Source: JAXJQF01 sp036311285
GTDB taxonomy: Bacteria > Pseudomonadota > Gammaproteobacteria > Enterobacterales > Succinivibrionaceae
Direction of reading: 5' to 3'
Length of the DNA stretch: 7,255 nt
Assembly: GCA_036311285.1 (NCBI GenBank)
Contig: JAXJQF010000101.1
Location: 1 to 7,255, forward strand
Part shown: piece after piece, positions 6,096-7,255 of the stretch
Numbering within the stretch: the stretch's first letter is position 1
Layout of the letters: each line of letters opens with the position of its first letter
Notes under the pieces: model-generated
Seen by the model: the letters and a program-made list of their open reading frames with translations, nothing else
Told to the model about the DNA's origin: nothing
Databases searched by the model: none
Translations under genes and position numbers: made by a program

Positions 6096-7121
6096 TTAAA
6101 TGTCCGTTAATGCAAATATTTTTTCTAACATTGGGGCAGATGAGAACAGATCGTTCTGAACCGCTGTCATTAATGAATCACTGTTTTTCTTTATATATTC
6201 TCCGGCATTGATGACGGAAATATAGCTGACTCCATCATAAATTTCCTTGCGCAGAAAATTAAAACTGTGTTTTGGAAAATTCATGTCAAGAATATCGGTA
6301 TTATGCGTTGTGAAAAACATCTGCCTGTCTCCTTCTAGTTTTTCTACCATCAGCGACACGAAGGCCTTTTCAACGTCTGAATGAATAAAAGAGAATTTTT
6401 CATCGCAGTAGAAGAATGAATACATTCCGCTTACTAGTGCTGCAAACATATTTGCTAGACTTACACCTTCTTTGGTTCCGCTTGAAAGCACTCCGTCATC
6501 AACTATAATCCCGTTATTGATTATTGCCTGCTTTCCGCCAAGTTTGATGACATAGGTATCATTGACTTCATTTACTTTTTCGACCTCGGAGATCAGAGGA
6601 TCCAGCGCCTGAAGGGTATTTTTTAGAATCTGTAGATATCGCTCTTCATTTTTAGGGATGTAACCGAAAGTCAGAGTTTCTCTATCCCTTGGAAATTCAA
6701 AAGCCCATGATAGGTTTTTTATTTTTTCCAATTCTCTGATGTAGTCATTGCTGTATCCTTCTTCTGATTTTGAATTCAGCTTTTTAATTGTTTTTTCATA
6801 AGTATCATATTTGCCGATCTCTGTTTGCTCTACTTTGATAAAAACATTCTCGCTTGAATAGTTTTTGCCTTTATTTTGGCCTTTAATCACTGATGATACT
6901 CTGTAAAAGTCATCATTTATTACAAAATGTAACTCAAATTTAGCGTCTTTACTTTTGTCATTTATACATGAAGTGATAGTAGCATATTCTTTTTTAGCAA
7001 TGAAATTTAGAATGTTAAGCATCATTCTACCAATAGATGTTTTACCGGAAGCATTAGCACCCATCAGAATGTTCAGCTTTTTGTACCTAAAATACGGATG
7101 GTCCTTAAGGAATTCGGTCAT
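6096..7121 (-). CDS. AAA family ATPase (ABC-type, AAA_15/AAA_21-like), probably 5'-truncated by an IS
   Basis: This is a 341-residue cytoplasmic ATPase of the SMC/ABC-like class found in many defence and plasmid modules. Walker A is GANASGKTS (21-29). Residues 100-135 are a charged helical region. The ABC signature-like LSSGTKEG is at 212-219, Walker B ends FFYCDE (Asp240, Glu241), and the H-loop is FFTTHNTD (His273). Family members normally start with a beta strand of the type 'IKNFRSF' about 25-30 residues before Walker A. Here only MTEFLKDHPYFRYKKLNIL precedes it, and the reading frame continues upstream without a start codon (IVGNQ, then lysines encoded by an A run) into the IS end. The ATG at 7119-7121 has only a weak GGAA upstream. 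The gene is richer in G+C than its neighbours, suggesting acquisition. Its function is unknown, and it is probably inactive or shortened. Confidence 0.8.
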   Translation of the reverse strand: MTEFLKDHPYFRYKKLNILMGANASGKTSIGRMMLNILNFIAKKEYATITSCINDKSKDAKFELHFVINDDFYRVSSVIKGQNKGKNYSSENVFIKVEQTEIGKYDTYEKTIKKLNSKSEEGYSNDYIRELEKIKNLSWAFEFPRDRETLTFGYIPKNEERYLQILKNTLQALDPLISEVEKVNEVNDTYVIKLGGKQAIINNGIIVDDGVLSSGTKEGVSLANMFAALVSGMYSFFYCDEKFSFIHSDVEKAFVSLMVEKLEGDRQMFFTTHNTDILDMNFPKHSFNFLRKEIYDGVSYISVINAGEYIKKNSDSLMTAVQNDLFSSAPMLEKIFALTDI

Positions 7122-7135
7122 CTGGTTTCCAACGA

Positions 7136-7143
7136 TTTTTTTT
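7136..7143. repeat. Possible 8-bp target-site duplication of the IS
   Basis: Exactly eight T residues lie directly outside the GG that begins the IS end at 7144. ISL3-family elements typically duplicate 8 bp and prefer AT-rich targets. The other copy would be beyond the right edge of the window, so this cannot be confirmed here. Confidence 0.35.
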
Positions 7144-7255
7144 GGCTCTTCACGGATTTTTTTGGATTGAGAGAGAGGACTGGTATCTAATTAGTCTAAA
7201 GAAATAGTCCTCATCTCTGTAACCGTACGCAATTCTTTTTGCTACTTTAATTTTA
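7144..7255 (-). mobile_element. End of an ISL3-like insertion sequence (continues off the right edge)
   Basis: The end begins GGCTCTTCACGGATTTTTTT at 7144, a GG-starting terminus of the kind seen in ISL3-family elements. The transposase stop codon lies inside this terminus, at 7150-7152. The element extends rightward out of the window, so its other inverted repeat and its length are unseen. It abuts the 5' side of the ATPase gene, which seems to have lost its N-terminus to the insertion. Similar ends at 3677 and 5925 suggest that related elements have visited this locus before. Confidence 0.6.
7150..7255 (-). CDS. ISL3-like transposase, C-terminal fragment cut by the window edge
   Basis: The frame is open from the right edge to a TGA at 7150-7152 and gives 34 residues beginning KIKVAKRIAYGYRDEDYFF and ending SIQKNP. 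The pattern NKIK..KR.A(Y/F)G(Y/F)R...YF.L matches the conserved C-terminal end of ISL3-family (IS204/IS1001/IS1096/IS1165) DDE transposases. The catalytic residues lie outside the window. The stop falls inside the IS terminus and 28 nt before the ATG used for the ATPase gene, so the two frames are adjacent through insertion and not as an operon. Confidence 0.65.
   Translation of the reverse strand, partial: KIKVAKRIAYGYRDEDYFFRLIRYQSSLSIQKNP

Noticed and set aside
6099..7121. The ATPase considered as the OLD-family nuclease or PtuA-like
   Set aside because: No TOPRIM nuclease domain or other extra domain follows the H-loop; the protein ends about 70 residues after His273, so only the general AAA/ABC class is supported.
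6955..7170. A plus-strand 71-codon frame at the 5' end of the ATPase gene
   Set aside because: It is opposite the Walker A region and crosses the IS junction, so it cannot be an old gene; no ribosome binding site.

Overview
The window is AT-rich bacterial chromosome with gammaproteobacterial housekeeping genes. The evidence is an E. coli-like ribB behind an FMN riboswitch of the E. coli ribB-leader type, a SetA/SetB-type sugar efflux permease, and a ScsC/Com1-like periplasmic DsbA-family oxidoreductase. The low G+C, together with an orphan AAA-ATPase/PD-(D/E)XK protein and ISL3-like DNA, would fit a host-associated anaerobic gammaproteobacterium such as a Succinivibrionaceae member. This placement is inference; an Orbaceae-like host is not excluded.

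Layout. Positions 1-297 hold no gene I can support, only two hairpins, one of which is the likely dsbA-family terminator. Positions 298-1059 (minus) encode an exported CxxC thioredoxin-fold protein. Its 5' region is divergent from ribB and carries an 8+8 bp dyad. Positions 1196-2117 form a complete ribB unit: promoter candidate, FMN riboswitch, GTG-initiated ribB (1421-2071) and intrinsic terminator. Positions 2349-3653 (plus) encode the sugar efflux permease. A 16-bp-arm palindrome at 3745-3778 is the shared bidirectional terminator with the convergent gene at 3798-5633 (minus), an AAA-ATPase-like protein with a C-terminal nuclease-like domain.

The right part is accessory and decaying. An AAA/ABC-type ATPase gene (6096-7121, minus, visibly richer in G+C) lacks the usual N-terminal strand before its Walker A. 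Directly upstream lies the end of an ISL3-like insertion sequence: the transposase C-terminus is on the minus strand, a GG-starting end lies at 7144, and an 8-T tract at 7136-7143 could be the target duplication. The ATPase gene therefore looks cut by the IS. Directly after its stop codon (TAA then ATG, no gap) begins a 29-codon ORF reading MKKNTGLFQYYVEG, which looks like the stump of a translationally coupled partner gene. The pair resembles two-gene ATPase plus TOPRIM/RloB-like defence modules, here disrupted at both ends.

Two further sequences resembling the IS end occur in the same orientation at about 3677 and 5925, suggesting relics of the same element family. A long hairpin with a competing upstream arm occupies 5938-6041, between the stump and the more distal relic.
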